A stretch of DNA of 30,353 nucleotides from Pseudomonadota bacterium. Lineage in GTDB: Bacteria > Myxococcota > Myxococcia > Myxococcales > Myxococcaceae. The position numbers were made by a program, and so were the translations under genes. The notes beneath the pieces were generated by a model, which was not told where the DNA came from, did not search any database, and saw only the letters and a list, made by a program, of their open reading frames with translations. The stretch lies in the NCBI GenBank assembly GCA_023426545.1, contig JAFAAN010000103.1, forward strand, positions 1 through 30,353, read 5' to 3'. Numbering within the stretch: the first letter of the stretch is position 1; each line of letters starts with the position of its first letter. Below, piece by piece: positions 6,994 through 18,836 of this stretch.

Positions 6994-8022
6994 TCACGCG
7001 GTTTCATCCACCTTGACGATGAGCTTGCCGAAGTTCCGGCCTTCGAGGAGCCCGATGAACGCCGTGGGCGCCTGGTCCAGCCCTCCCACGATGTCCTCGC
7101 GGTAGCGGACGCGCCCCTCGCGAATCCAGGCGCTCATGTCCCGATGGAAGTCCGGAAGCTGGCTGACGAACTCGCGCTGGATGAAGCCCCGCAGTGTCAG
7201 GCTCTTGGACAGCACGTCGCGCATGACGAGCGGCAGCCGGTCTGGCCCCTTGAACGGGCCGGTGCTGTTGTACTGAGCGATGAGGCCGCACACCGGGATG
7301 CGCGCGAACTCGTTGAAGAGGGGGAACACGGCGTCCCAGACCGCGCCGCCCACGTTCTCGAAGTACACGTCGACGCCCTTGGGGCAGGCTTCCTTCAGCC
7401 GCTCAGGGAAGTCCGGTGCGTGGTGGTCCACGGCGGCGTCGAAGCCGAGCACGTCGCGGACATAGGCGCACTTCTCCGGCCCTCCCGCGATGCCCACGGC
7501 GCGAGCCCCCTTGATTCGGGCGAGCTGGCCCACCGTGGCGCCCACGGGGCCGCTCGCCGCGGCGACGACGACGGTTTCACCCGGCTGCGGCCGGCCAATC
7601 GTGAAGAGGCCCGAGTACGCGGTGAAGCCGGGCATGCCAAGCACGCCCAGCGCCGTGGTGATGGGCGCGGCCGTGGGGTCGAGCTTTCGCAGTCCTTCAC
7701 CATCGGACAGCGCGTAGGTCTGCCAGCCTGAGTAGGAGAGGACGATGTCTCCCTCGGCGAAGCCCGCGTGCCGGGAGCGGACGACCCGGGCGACCGTGCC
7801 GCCGACCATCACCTCGCCCAGCTCCATGGGGGCGGCATAGGACTTGGCGGCGCTCATGCGCCCGCGCATGTACGGGTCCAGTGACAGATACAGGACCTTC
7901 AGCAGGAGCTCGCCCTCGCGGGGCTCCGGAGCGGCGACGTCCTCGATGCGGAAGTCACCGGGCGCAGGCCGGCCCTCGGGCCGGGCCGCGAGCACGATTC
8001 GTCGGTTCGTCAGGCCACTCAA
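6994..8022 (-). CDS. NADP-dependent MDR oxidoreductase (CurA / LTB4DH-like)
   Basis: The 342-residue product belongs to the zinc-independent medium-chain dehydrogenase/reductase group that includes E. coli curcumin reductase CurA and leukotriene B4 12-hydroxydehydrogenase. Members reduce the double bond of alpha,beta-unsaturated carbonyls with NADPH. Visible hallmarks are LYLSLDPYMRGRM near residue 48, LGMPGFTAYSGL near 130, the nucleotide-binding VVVAAASGPVGATVGQLA near 150, and GVDVYFENVGG near 225. The zinc-binding Cys cluster of alcohol dehydrogenases is absent, as expected. The start is TTG at 8022: GGGGAGGA lies 5-6 bases upstream, and the next residues (SGLTNRRIVLA) are where family similarity begins. 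The gene is divergent from hflK across 130 bp. The substrate is unknown. Confidence 0.9.
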   Translation of the reverse strand: MSGLTNRRIVLAARPEGRPAPGDFRIEDVAAPEPREGELLLKVLYLSLDPYMRGRMSAAKSYAAPMELGEVMVGGTVARVVRSRHAGFAEGDIVLSYSGWQTYALSDGEGLRKLDPTAAPITTALGVLGMPGFTAYSGLFTIGRPQPGETVVVAAASGPVGATVGQLARIKGARAVGIAGGPEKCAYVRDVLGFDAAVDHHAPDFPERLKEACPKGVDVYFENVGGAVWDAVFPLFNEFARIPVCGLIAQYNSTGPFKGPDRLPLVMRDVLSKSLTLRGFIQREFVSQLPDFHRDMSAWIREGRVRYREDIVGGLDQAPTAFIGLLEGRNFGKLIVKVDETA

Positions 8023-8152
8023 TGCATCCTCCCCAGAAAGTCCGGCTTGCCTAACGGCCGTGCCGGGGAGCTTCAATCGAAGTGACGCCTGCCGCCGGGG
8101 GGCCGGCCGGTTCCGCTTGCATGAAGAGGTCACCGCGGGGGAAGACGGGTGG

Positions 8153-9223
8153 ATGGCATGGAATCCACACGTCCTGAAATCCGACCCGCGAGGGCGCGAT
8201 CCGTCCGACGTCCTGCGTGAGCTTCAGCGGCAGCTGGGGCCGGGCATGGGGCGGCGCATCCTGTTCGGTATCCTGGGGTTGTTCCTGCTGGTGGGGGTGA
8301 TGACCAGCTATGCGCAGGTGGAGCCCGACGAGGTCGGCGTCATCCTCCGGCTGGGCCGCTTCATCGGCACCGTCGAGCCCGGGCCGCACTTTCGGATGCC
8401 GTTCGGGGTGGACCGCATCGTGAAGGTCCCCGTGCAGCGGCAGCTCAAGGCGGAGTTCGGCTTCCGAACCGAGCGGGCTGGCGGGCGGGGCGCTTCGTCG
8501 TACGCGGCCGAGTCCTCCGACATGAAGCGCGAGTCGCTCATGCTCACCGGCGACCTCAATGTCGCGGTGGTGGAGTGGATCGTCCAGTACAAGATCAAGG
8601 ACCCGTACCAGTACCTCTTCAAGGTGAAGAACGTGGAGAGCATGCTCCGGGACATCGCGGAGGCCTCGATGCGGGCCGTCGTGGGTGACCACTCGGTGAA
8701 CGAGGTCCTCACCACGGGCCGTCAGGCGGTGGCCAGCCAGGCCAAGCTGATGTTGCAGGACCTGGCGGACCGTTACGAGACGGGCGTGGACATCCAGCAG
8801 GTCGTCTTGCAGGACGTGAACCCGCCGGACCCGGTCAAGCCATCCTTCAACGAGGTGAACCAGGCCATCCAGGAGAAGGAGCGCGTCATCAACGAGGCCT
8901 ATGCCGAGCTGAACCGCGTCATCCCTCGCGCGAAGGGTGAGGCCGAGGAGGCGCTGCGCAGCGCCGAGGGCTATGCCATCGAGCGCGTGAACCGCGCCAA
9001 GGGTGAGGCGGACCGCTTCGCGCGCGTCTACGAGGAGTACCGCAAGGCGCCGGACGTGACTCGCCGCCGCATGTACCTGGAGACCGTGAGCCAGGTGCTC
9101 CAGCGCGCGGGGCAGAAGGTCGTCGTGGATGAGAGCGTCAAGGGGCTCACGCCGCTGTTGAACATGCAGGCGACCGACCCCGCGGTGTCCGCGAGCGCGA
9201 GCCAGATGGAGGGCCGCCGATGA
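8153..9223 (+). CDS. hflK: HflK, membrane SPFH protein
   Basis: The 356-residue product is an SPFH/band-7 protein of the HflK type, which with HflC forms a large membrane cage around FtsH and modulates its proteolysis. Residues 36-54 form a single transmembrane helix (ILFGILGLFLLVGVM). The band-7 domain follows (VEPDEVGVILRLGRF, GPHFRMPFGVDRI, LTGDLNVAVVEWIVQYK, VGDHSVNEVLTTGR, PVKPSFNEVNQA), and then a long helical region with ERVNRAKGEADRF. It is shorter than E. coli HflK, mainly because the Gly-rich N terminus is nearly absent. The ATG at 8153 gives a sensible cytoplasmic segment before the helix. The stop overlaps the hflC start by 4 bases (ATGA), indicating translational coupling. Confidence 0.93.
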   Translation: MAWNPHVLKSDPRGRDPSDVLRELQRQLGPGMGRRILFGILGLFLLVGVMTSYAQVEPDEVGVILRLGRFIGTVEPGPHFRMPFGVDRIVKVPVQRQLKAEFGFRTERAGGRGASSYAAESSDMKRESLMLTGDLNVAVVEWIVQYKIKDPYQYLFKVKNVESMLRDIAEASMRAVVGDHSVNEVLTTGRQAVASQAKLMLQDLADRYETGVDIQQVVLQDVNPPDPVKPSFNEVNQAIQEKERVINEAYAELNRVIPRAKGEAEEALRSAEGYAIERVNRAKGEADRFARVYEEYRKAPDVTRRRMYLETVSQVLQRAGQKVVVDESVKGLTPLLNMQATDPAVSASASQMEGRR

Positions 9224-10158
9224 ACCGCTTCGCCATTCCCCTGGGTGTGGTCGCCTTCTTCGTCGTGATGCTGGGGTTCTCCGGCACCTATACGTTGAGC
9301 GAGCACGAGCAGGCCATCATCACCCGGTTCGGTGAGCCGAAGGGCTCCGCCGTCGTGGACCCCGGGCTCCACTTCAAGATGCCGTTCGTCGATACGGTCA
9401 ACCGCTTCGACAAGCGCTGGTTGGACTGGCGCGGCGACCCGAACCAGATTCCCACCAAGGACAAGAAGTACATCTGGGTGGACACCTTCGGCCGCTGGCG
9501 CATCGTGGACCCGCTGCGCTTCTTCCAGCGCCTGCGGGACGAGCGCAACGCGCAGTCGCGGCTCGACGACATCATCGACGGCGAGACGCGCAACACCATC
9601 GCCTCGTTCGCGCTGATTGAGGCGGTCCGTTCCACCAACCGCCCCTTCGAGGACGACGAGTACACCGCCGAGACGGAGCGGGGCGAGTCGCTGGAGCAGG
9701 TCGCCCAGGGGCGGGACAAGCTGACGCGCCAGATTCGGCTCCGGGCCGCGGAGATCGTCAAGGAGTTCGGCGTGGAGCTGGTGGACGTGCAGATCCGCCG
9801 CATCAACTACGTGGACGAGGTCCAGGTGAAGGTGTTCGAGCGGATGATCTCCGAGCGCAAGCGCATCGCCGAGCGCTCCCGTTCGGAGGGCATGGGGCGC
9901 GCGGCGGAGGTTCGCGGACAGCGCGAGCGCGACTTGAAGGAGATCCGCTCGGCGGCCTACCGCAAGGCGCAGGAGATCACCGGCGCGGCCGACGCAGAGG
10001 CGACGAAGATCTACGCGGATGCGTTTGGCAGGGACCCGGAGTTCTACCAGTTCATGCGGACGCTGGAGGCCTACCCGGACGTCGTGGATGGCTCCACGTC
10101 GCTCTTCCTGGGCGGCGAGTCCGAGTTCTACCGGTACTTGCGCAGCTCGAAGAAATAG
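9220..10158 (+). CDS. hflC: HflC, membrane SPFH protein
   Basis: The 312-residue partner of HflK. An N-terminal helix (residues about 5-24, IPLGVVAFFVVMLGFSG) is followed by the band-7 domain (LSEHEQAIITRFGEP, GLHFKMPFVDTVNRFDKR, YIWVDTFGRWRIVDPLRFF). The typical HflC segment near VDVQIRRINYVDEVQ and the helical SERKRIAERSRSEG come next. The end includes EFYQFMRTLEAY and GGESEFYRYL, which recall the conserved C terminus of HflC. The start overlaps the hflK stop, as in many bacteria, and a strong hairpin terminator closes the operon 10 bases after the stop. It probably regulates FtsH in the inner membrane. Confidence 0.95.
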   Translation: MNRFAIPLGVVAFFVVMLGFSGTYTLSEHEQAIITRFGEPKGSAVVDPGLHFKMPFVDTVNRFDKRWLDWRGDPNQIPTKDKKYIWVDTFGRWRIVDPLRFFQRLRDERNAQSRLDDIIDGETRNTIASFALIEAVRSTNRPFEDDEYTAETERGESLEQVAQGRDKLTRQIRLRAAEIVKEFGVELVDVQIRRINYVDEVQVKVFERMISERKRIAERSRSEGMGRAAEVRGQRERDLKEIRSAAYRKAQEITGAADAEATKIYADAFGRDPEFYQFMRTLEAYPDVVDGSTSLFLGGESEFYRYLRSSKK

Positions 10159-10167
10159 CGTGAAGCG

Positions 10168-10207
10168 AGCGGGGCATCCGCGGCTTGAAGGCCGGCGATG
10201 CCCCGCT
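10168..10207. terminator. 11-bp hairpin terminator after hflKC
   Basis: AGCGGGGCATC (10168-10178) pairs perfectly with GATGCCCCGCT (10197-10207); an additional GGC/GCC pairing occurs inside the loop. It fills the gap between the hflC stop and the stop of the convergent minus-strand gene, so it can serve both. No T run follows. Confidence 0.8.
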
Positions 10208-10582
10208 TCAGCGCGACACCCTGCACGCGGCGTGGCCGAGGATGACGTCCCCGTCGACGGTGCTCGTCGGCGTGGGCGTCCAGCCGGCCGCGAGCCGGGC
10301 GTCGAGAAGCGCATCTGCGTTGGGTCGGTGGTCCCACACGGAGACCGAGGTCACCCCGCCCAGTCAGGTCGTGTCGAAGACGAGGTAGTTGCCGTCCCGC
10401 CACGGCATCACCACGTCGTGGGTGAACTCGTCCTGGACCACGACCTCGGTGATGTCCCGGGGCGGAGTGCTCGCGAACCCCCAGCGCACCACGTCCTGAA
10501 GCATGGTGAGTGGGGCGAGCTCCCTCTCCAGCGCGGCGCGCGTCTCTGGCTCCAGGGCTGCTCGACAGGTCAGCGGTGGCAT
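10208..10582 (-). pseudogene. Small unrecognised gene with an in-frame TGA
   Basis: A single minus-strand frame runs from the ATG at 10582 to the TGA at 10208 (about 125 codons) and contains one internal TGA at 10364-10366. Before it the frame reads ALEPETRAALERELAPL, VVRWGFASTPPRDITEVV and DGNYLVFDTT. After it the same frame reads LGGVTSVSVWDHRP, LLDARLAAGWTPTPT and DVILGHAACRVSR. Both halves have the codon use of real genes, and coherence continues across the stop with no frame change. The simplest reading is a nonsense mutation, for example of TGC or TGG, so I call it a pseudogene. Stop readthrough or a sequencing error are alternatives. I do not recognise the family, and no strong Shine-Dalgarno precedes the ATG. 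Confidence 0.55.
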
Positions 10583-10670
10583 GTGAGGCAGTCTATCCGA
10601 TGGACCGCCTGGACGCATCCGGGCTGGAATGGACGTAAGCGCCGAGTTTCAACCCCTTCGAGACGTTCCC

Positions 10671-12812
10671 ATGCGCACAGTGACTGTCCTGCTGGCCTGT
10701 CTTTCGTTGCTCCTGGCCTTCCGAGCGAACGCCCAGCCACCGCCGTCGCCCGTTGGGCCCGTGTCGCCCACGACGGGCCTGGTGCTCCGGGATGATGTGG
10801 TCCGCGCGCTCATCCATGAGAGTTCGGGGGACCGCATCCACGATGGTGTGCAACGCCTCGCGCTGCTCGCCCGCGACACGCACGCTGGCTATTCCGAGGC
10901 CGCGACGTGGGTGCGGAGCGCCGCCGAAGCCGCGGGCCTTCAGGACGTCCGGCTGGAGGCCATGAAGAGCGAGCCGCAGTGGCGTGCCACCCAGGGGGAG
11001 CTGTGGGTGGCGGGGCCACAGCGCTACCGGGTGACGTCCTACGCGGACATGCCCATGGCGCTGGCCGTGGGCAGCGGCAGCTTCGAGGGCACGGACGTGG
11101 AGCTCGTCGACGTGGGGACGGGCACCCGGGACTCGGACTATGCGGGCAAGGACTTGAAGGGCAAGGTGGTGCTCACCCAGGGACACCCCGGCGCGGCGCT
11201 GCGCCGGGCGGTGGTGCAGCTCGGCGCGGTGGGCGTGGTCTCCTCCTACTCGACGCCGCCGTGGAACCTGCCCCATCGCATGGATGGCGACTTCCCGGAC
11301 CAGGTGGGGTGGGCCGCCGTCTCCTCGAAGCTGATGCCCCCGGGGCAGCGGGCGCCCTTCCTGTTCATGGTCTCCGACCGCGTGGGACGCGAGCTGCGCG
11401 CCCAGCTCCTGGCGGGGGTGGTGAAGGTGGACGTCAGCGTCGCCTCCGAGCTCGCTCCAGGACAGCTCAGCATCGTCAGCGGTGTCATCCCGGGGCGCAA
11501 CGCGGGCGAGGAGGTCGTCCTCACCGCGCACCTGGACCACTACAAGCCGGGAGCGGATGACAATGCCTCGGGGGCGGCCACCCTGCTGGAGATGGTTCGC
11601 ACCTATACCGCGCTCATTCGCCGCAGCGTGCTGCCGCCGCCGGTGCGCACGCTGCGAGTGTTGTGGTTGCCGGAGTTCGAGGGGACGCGCGAGTGGTTCG
11701 CCCACCACGCGGATGACCCGGTCCGCCGCGTGGCCCACTTCAACTTCGACATGCTCGGCGCCAGCCTGTCGCGGGTGAACTCGCGCTTCCTGGTCACCTA
11801 CACGCCGGACTGGAACGGCAGCTTCGTGAACGCCGTCTCCGAGTCCACGGTGGCCTTCATGAACCGCTTCAATGGCGTGACCTATCCGCCGAGGAAGGAC
11901 TTCCGCATCGGCTCGGTCACCGGCTCGCGAGATGCGCTGGATGCCCACATGGACCGCTACAGCCGGGGCTCGGACCACCAGCTCTTCAACGACCACGGCA
12001 TCCCTGGTGTGGCCTACTCCACGTGGCCGGATGACGGCTACCACACCAGCGGCGACCGACCGGAGAACGTGGACCCCACCCAGCTCCACCGTGCCGCCTT
12101 CGCGGGGCTGGCCTCCGTCACCGTCGCGGCCTGGGCGCAAGGCCCTGGTGCGCTGGAGCTGGCGCGCCTGGTGTCGGTGCATGGCGCGCGGCGCGTGGCG
12201 GAGGATGAATTCCGGGCGCGCCGTGACCTGGCCGCGTCGGACGGGGCCGCGCTGCCCGTCAACTACCGGCTTGCCCGCGCGGTGGTGCGGGTGGCCTATC
12301 AGCGCGAGCGCGAGGCCCTGCGCTCATGCCTGCCCCTGGGCGCGGCCGCCGTGCCGGTAAATCGCATGATGAAGGCCTTGGACACGGCCGAGTCCCAGGC
12401 GCTGAGTCGTCTGGAGGCCGACGTCAAGCTGCGCGGCCCCGTCCCCAAGGAGCCCGCACTCACCGATGGCGAGCGCCAGGCCCGGGCCTTCATCCCGCGC
12501 CGCGTGAAGGGGCAGGAGCTCGCGGCGTTTGACGGGGTCGCGGGCAAGGCGGGCCCCGAGGACCAGGCCCGGGTGGCCGCTGTGAAGGCCGCGTTCGACG
12601 CCGCCGCCCAGGCCCTCCGCGAGAGCGGTGAGAGCGAGCTGCGCTTCTATCAGCTGGCCGACGCCGTCGCGAGCTACGCCAATGGCCAGCGCTCCGTGGC
12701 CGACATCCGCGACGCGGCCTATGCCGAGTATGGCCACGTGTTCCCCGTGGCGTCGCTCATGGACCTCTTCGGCTTGCTGGAGCGGGGCGGCGTCATGGTG
12801 CGAGCGCGGTGA
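10671..12812 (+). CDS. Secreted M28-family zinc aminopeptidase-like protein
   Basis: The 713-residue product begins with a signal peptide (MRTVTVLLACLSLLLAF, cleavage near ANAQ), so it is exported. A protease-associated-like insert (GKDLKGKVVLTQGHPGAA, around residues 155-175) precedes the M28 catalytic domain. The expected two-zinc ligands can be seen: His287 in TAHLDH, Asp297 in GADDNASG, the acidic LPEFEGT near residue 330, Asp in FNFDMLG near 360, and His in DDGYHTSGD near 455. M28 enzymes remove N-terminal amino acids or dipeptides from peptides. The last 230 residues are helical and not typical of the core family. The ATG at 10671 is chosen because it starts the signal peptide; an in-frame ATG at 10629 would mask it. 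It probably serves in nutrient acquisition from prey or medium. Confidence 0.88.
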   Translation: MRTVTVLLACLSLLLAFRANAQPPPSPVGPVSPTTGLVLRDDVVRALIHESSGDRIHDGVQRLALLARDTHAGYSEAATWVRSAAEAAGLQDVRLEAMKSEPQWRATQGELWVAGPQRYRVTSYADMPMALAVGSGSFEGTDVELVDVGTGTRDSDYAGKDLKGKVVLTQGHPGAALRRAVVQLGAVGVVSSYSTPPWNLPHRMDGDFPDQVGWAAVSSKLMPPGQRAPFLFMVSDRVGRELRAQLLAGVVKVDVSVASELAPGQLSIVSGVIPGRNAGEEVVLTAHLDHYKPGADDNASGAATLLEMVRTYTALIRRSVLPPPVRTLRVLWLPEFEGTREWFAHHADDPVRRVAHFNFDMLGASLSRVNSRFLVTYTPDWNGSFVNAVSESTVAFMNRFNGVTYPPRKDFRIGSVTGSRDALDAHMDRYSRGSDHQLFNDHGIPGVAYSTWPDDGYHTSGDRPENVDPTQLHRAAFAGLASVTVAAWAQGPGALELARLVSVHGARRVAEDEFRARRDLAASDGAALPVNYRLARAVVRVAYQREREALRSCLPLGAAAVPVNRMMKALDTAESQALSRLEADVKLRGPVPKEPALTDGERQARAFIPRRVKGQELAAFDGVAGKAGPEDQARVAAVKAAFDAAAQALRESGESELRFYQLADAVASYANGQRSVADIRDAAYAEYGHVFPVASLMDLFGLLERGGVMVRAR

Positions 12813-12873
12813 GCGCCCGGGCGGGGGCCTGCCTGCCCCAGCGCCCGTGACGCCCATTCATGGGGACGCGAGG

Positions 12874-12900
12874 CCCCCGGAGCGGCAAGACCGCCGGGGG
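12874..12900. terminator. GC-rich hairpin between convergent genes
   Basis: CCCCCGG (12874-12880) pairs with CCGGGGG (12894-12900), with partial GCGG/CCGC pairing inside the loop. It lies between the stops of the M28 gene and the RND pump gene, so it may terminate both. No T run is present. Confidence 0.5.
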
Positions 12901-12915
12901 GCACGGACGCCATGC

Positions 12916-16047
<3,132 letters not shown>

Positions 16048-16056
16048 GGTGTCCGC

Positions 16057-17295
16057 CTAGTGGGCGTGGCCCCCACCCATGCTTTCCTTGGTGAGCTCGG
16101 ACTTAAGGATGAACGCGCCCCGGGTGACGACGGTGGCGCCCGGCTGGAGGCCGGACAGCACCTCCACCTCGCGGGCCGTGGTGGTCCCGGTGCGCACTTC
16201 GATGGCCCGGAAGCGGTGCTCCCCCTCCGCGACGAAGACGACCTGCTCACCGCCCACCTGCTGGACGGCCTCTCTGGGGATGACGATGCGAGCGGGGACC
16301 GCCGGGGCGGCGTCCGGCGTGTCCGGTGACGTGGTGACAATCTCCGCCTGCGCGAACATGCCGGGCTTGAGCGCCCGGTCCGCATTCGCCACCGCGACGC
16401 GCACCGGAATGGTGCGGCTCTTCTCGTCGACGATGTCGCCGATGTGGCTCACCTTGCCGGTGAACCGCTGGCCGGGATACGCAGGCACGGTGACTTCGAC
16501 CGACTGCCCCGTGCGGACCCGTGAGAGCTGCGTCTCGGAGATGTCCAGCAGCACCCACAGCTCGGAGAGGTCCGCCACGGTGAACAGGGGCGTCGTGGCT
16601 TCGACCGCCTGACCCACGGTGCCGAGGATCTCCACCACGGTGCCCTGCAAGGGGCTCATCGCGGGGAAGCGCGAGCTGTAGTGCTCGTTCGTGCGCAGCG
16701 TGGCGATCTCCTTGTCGGACAGGCCCAGCGCGTGGAGCCGGCCGTCCGCCGCGTTGCGTTCGGCCTCGGCGGTGACGAAGGCGCTCTCTGCCTCGCGCAT
16801 CTCCCGCTCGCTCGTGATGCCCTTCTGGAGCAGGTCCTTCTCCCGCCGGAAGTTCGCGTCGGCCACCCGCGCCTTCGTCGCCGCGGAGAGATAGTCCGCC
16901 CGCGCCTGCCCCAGCTCCGGGCTGTCCAGGTAGCCGAGCACCTGTCCCTTCTTCACCGCCTGCCCCAGCGTGACGGCGATGGTGTCGATCCGCCCGGGGA
17001 CGCGGGAGGCCACCTTGGCCACGCCATCCTGGGTGAAGGTGATGCGCGCGGGGACCGAGAGGCCCGTGGTGAGCGGCTTCACCTGCGCCTGGGTGACCTC
17101 CAGTTGCGCCGCCCGCGCCGCCTCCGGTGTGAGCTGGATGACCGCCTCGTGTCCCGAGCCTTCGTCCCCATGGGACGCGCCGTCCGCGTTCGCGTGCGCG
17201 TCGTCATCGTGGGCCTGGGCAGGGCCCTTGTCGGGGCATCCGGCGAGGAGCAGCACGGCCATGAAGAGCAGCGACGGATTGGCAATGGCTTTCAT
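16057..17295 (-). CDS. czcB: RND efflux periplasmic adaptor (CzcB/CusB type), His-rich lipoprotein
   Basis: The 412-residue product is the membrane-fusion adaptor joining the RND pump to the outer-membrane channel. It has a lipoprotein signal ending at Cys20 (LLLAGC), then a His/Asp-rich segment (residues about 28-50, AHDDDAHANADGASHGDEG) that could bind metal in the periplasm. The adaptor fold follows: a barrel-sandwich part (ASRVPGRIDTIAVTLG, VKKGQVLGYLDSPEL), an alpha hairpin (about 140-200), and a beta-barrel part (LDISETQLSRVRTGQSVEV). The C terminus ends GGGHAH, a second His patch. Its ATG overlaps the stop of the channel gene by 4 bases, so the two are coupled. Substrate specificity is not deducible. 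Confidence 0.92.
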   Translation of the reverse strand: MKAIANPSLLFMAVLLLAGCPDKGPAQAHDDDAHANADGASHGDEGSGHEAVIQLTPEAARAAQLEVTQAQVKPLTTGLSVPARITFTQDGVAKVASRVPGRIDTIAVTLGQAVKKGQVLGYLDSPELGQARADYLSAATKARVADANFRREKDLLQKGITSEREMREAESAFVTAEAERNAADGRLHALGLSDKEIATLRTNEHYSSRFPAMSPLQGTVVEILGTVGQAVEATTPLFTVADLSELWVLLDISETQLSRVRTGQSVEVTVPAYPGQRFTGKVSHIGDIVDEKSRTIPVRVAVANADRALKPGMFAQAEIVTTSPDTPDAAPAVPARIVIPREAVQQVGGEQVVFVAEGEHRFRAIEVRTGTTTAREVEVLSGLQPGATVVTRGAFILKSELTKESMGGGHAH

Positions 17296-18503
17296 TGGAG
17301 GGTCCCCACGACCATCTTGAGCTGGGCATCGGCCGCGTTCAGCTCCTCGAGCGCCTCGATGTAGCCACGGCGTGCATCGAGGGCTTCGCGGCGGATGATG
17401 AGCAGTTGAAGGAAGTCCACCTTGCCCGCGCGATAGGCCTCGGTGACGAGCTTCAAGTTCTCCTGGAGCGCATCCAGGACGTCTCCACCCAACACGTGCG
17501 CGGCGTCTTGGGCGGTGCGGTAGCGATTGAGCGCGAGCTCCACCTCGGCCCGAGCGAATCGCTCGGTGGCGGCGAGCGTCTGTTCCGCCTGCCGCTGGCG
17601 CGCGGAGCTCTCTCCGCGCCCTGCCTGGTTCTGGTTGAAGACGGGGAGGTCGATGCCGAGCGTCCCCTGGACGATGTTGGCGTCCTCCTCCCGGCTGTAG
17701 CTCACTCCCAGCCGAGGGCGTGGCAGGACTTCCCTCCGGGCGAGCCGGACCTCGGCCTGCGCCGCGGTCAGCTCGGCCTTGGCGGCCTTCAGGTCCGGCC
17801 GTTGGGCAGAGGCCTGTTCCAGCAAGGCGGAGAGCGCCGGCTGTGTGGCCACGTCCATGGGCAGCTCGCCCTCCGGAGTGATGTCCTCACTGTCGGGGAG
17901 CCCCAGCAGCAAGCGCAGCTCCGCGAGCGCCTGGGCGCGCTGCTGGAGGACGCGGAACTTCTCGCGCTGGGCCCGGCCCAGCTCCACGCGGGCGGTGTTC
18001 GCCTCGATGCGGGAGGCGGCTCCGGCCTTCATGCGCTCCTCGGTGGCTGTGCGGCCCTCGTTCGCGAGCGAGAGCGCGTCCTCGGCGAGTCGAAGCTCCT
18101 GCTCGACGGCGAGGGCCCTGCCGAAGGCCTGACGCACCTCGGCCGCGAGCGCCACCTTCGTGGCCTCCAGCCGGGATTGGCTCGCGGCCAGCGCCGCCTC
18201 GGCGGCGTCACGGCGTGCGCCTCGCTGTCCGAAGAGCTCGAACTGCTGGCTGATGCCGAAGCTGAGCTCCGCCGTGTTTCCCGCCTCGCGCATGCGGGGG
18301 CCGACCGCCGCTTGAAGCTCGGGGTTCGTCTGGAGGAGGAGGGATGCACCGTCGAGCCGGGCGTGCGCGGCCGCACGCTCCGCCTGGCTGGAGATGAGAC
18401 GCGGGCTGCGTTCGAGCGCGAGCGCGACCGACTGCTCCATCGTCAACGGACGCGCCGCCAGGACGGGGGCCGCGATGAGGAGGACGAGACTTGGAAGGTA
18501 CAT
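17292..18503 (-). CDS. czcC: TolC-family outer-membrane channel (CzcC/CusC type)
   Basis: The 403-residue product has a signal peptide (MYLPSLVLLIAAPVLA) followed by the start usual in this family (RPLTMEQSVALALERSPRL). It contains two related halves of long amphipathic helices (LDGASLLLQTNPELQAAVG; RPDLKAAKAELTAAQAEV), as expected for an outer-membrane efflux trimer. FNQNQAGRGESSARQRQAE in the second half is also typical. I choose the ATG at 18503 because it begins the signal peptide; an in-frame ATG at 18524 would put polar residues before it. It is first of the three structural genes and overlaps the adaptor gene by 4 bases. The Shine-Dalgarno is weak. Confidence 0.9.
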   Translation of the reverse strand: MYLPSLVLLIAAPVLAARPLTMEQSVALALERSPRLISSQAERAAAHARLDGASLLLQTNPELQAAVGPRMREAGNTAELSFGISQQFELFGQRGARRDAAEAALAASQSRLEATKVALAAEVRQAFGRALAVEQELRLAEDALSLANEGRTATEERMKAGAASRIEANTARVELGRAQREKFRVLQQRAQALAELRLLLGLPDSEDITPEGELPMDVATQPALSALLEQASAQRPDLKAAKAELTAAQAEVRLARREVLPRPRLGVSYSREEDANIVQGTLGIDLPVFNQNQAGRGESSARQRQAEQTLAATERFARAEVELALNRYRTAQDAAHVLGGDVLDALQENLKLVTEAYRAGKVDFLQLLIIRREALDARRGYIEALEELNAADAQLKMVVGTLQ

Positions 18504-18836
18504 GGACGAGACCAGGACGCACACTCCGGGTGAATGCGCCCGCGGTGCCGCGGCCGGGGCCCCCGTGCCCTCGCGGAATCACTCCGCGCGAGCTGCACGT
18601 GTCCTCGGTCTCGGCGACCGCCAAGGCAGGAATGGAGGAGAGGGCCCTGCACCGCGCATCCAGCACACGGTCGGCACACGGACCTCAATCGGGCGATGTG
18701 GGTTCGGGCTTCGCGTGCGCGGGTACAGCGGCACCTCTCCGCATGCCTCTGCGCGACGCGACGTGTGAAGCCACACGGGCGGCGCGGCCCACGGATGGGC
18801 GGGAGGCAGCAGGGAAGGGCGCGAGGAAGCCGGGCG
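18504..18836. other. Gap within the metal-efflux gene cluster
   Basis: These 333 bases separate the small His/Cys protein gene from the channel gene, both leftward. Short open frames on both strands lack coherent protein character. I see no strong hairpin, sigma-54 element or RNA gene. It may hold a second promoter for the three efflux genes or an untranslated linker. Confidence 0.4.

Noticed and set aside
10364..10366. Calling the in-frame TGA a selenocysteine codon
   Set aside because: No convincing SECIS hairpin or known selenoprotein family could be recognised. A nonsense mutation is simpler.
17295..18533. A 412-residue plus-strand open frame opposite the outer-membrane channel gene
   Set aside because: It is an antisense shadow: the minus-strand frame has a signal peptide, family motifs and operon coupling, while this one has none.
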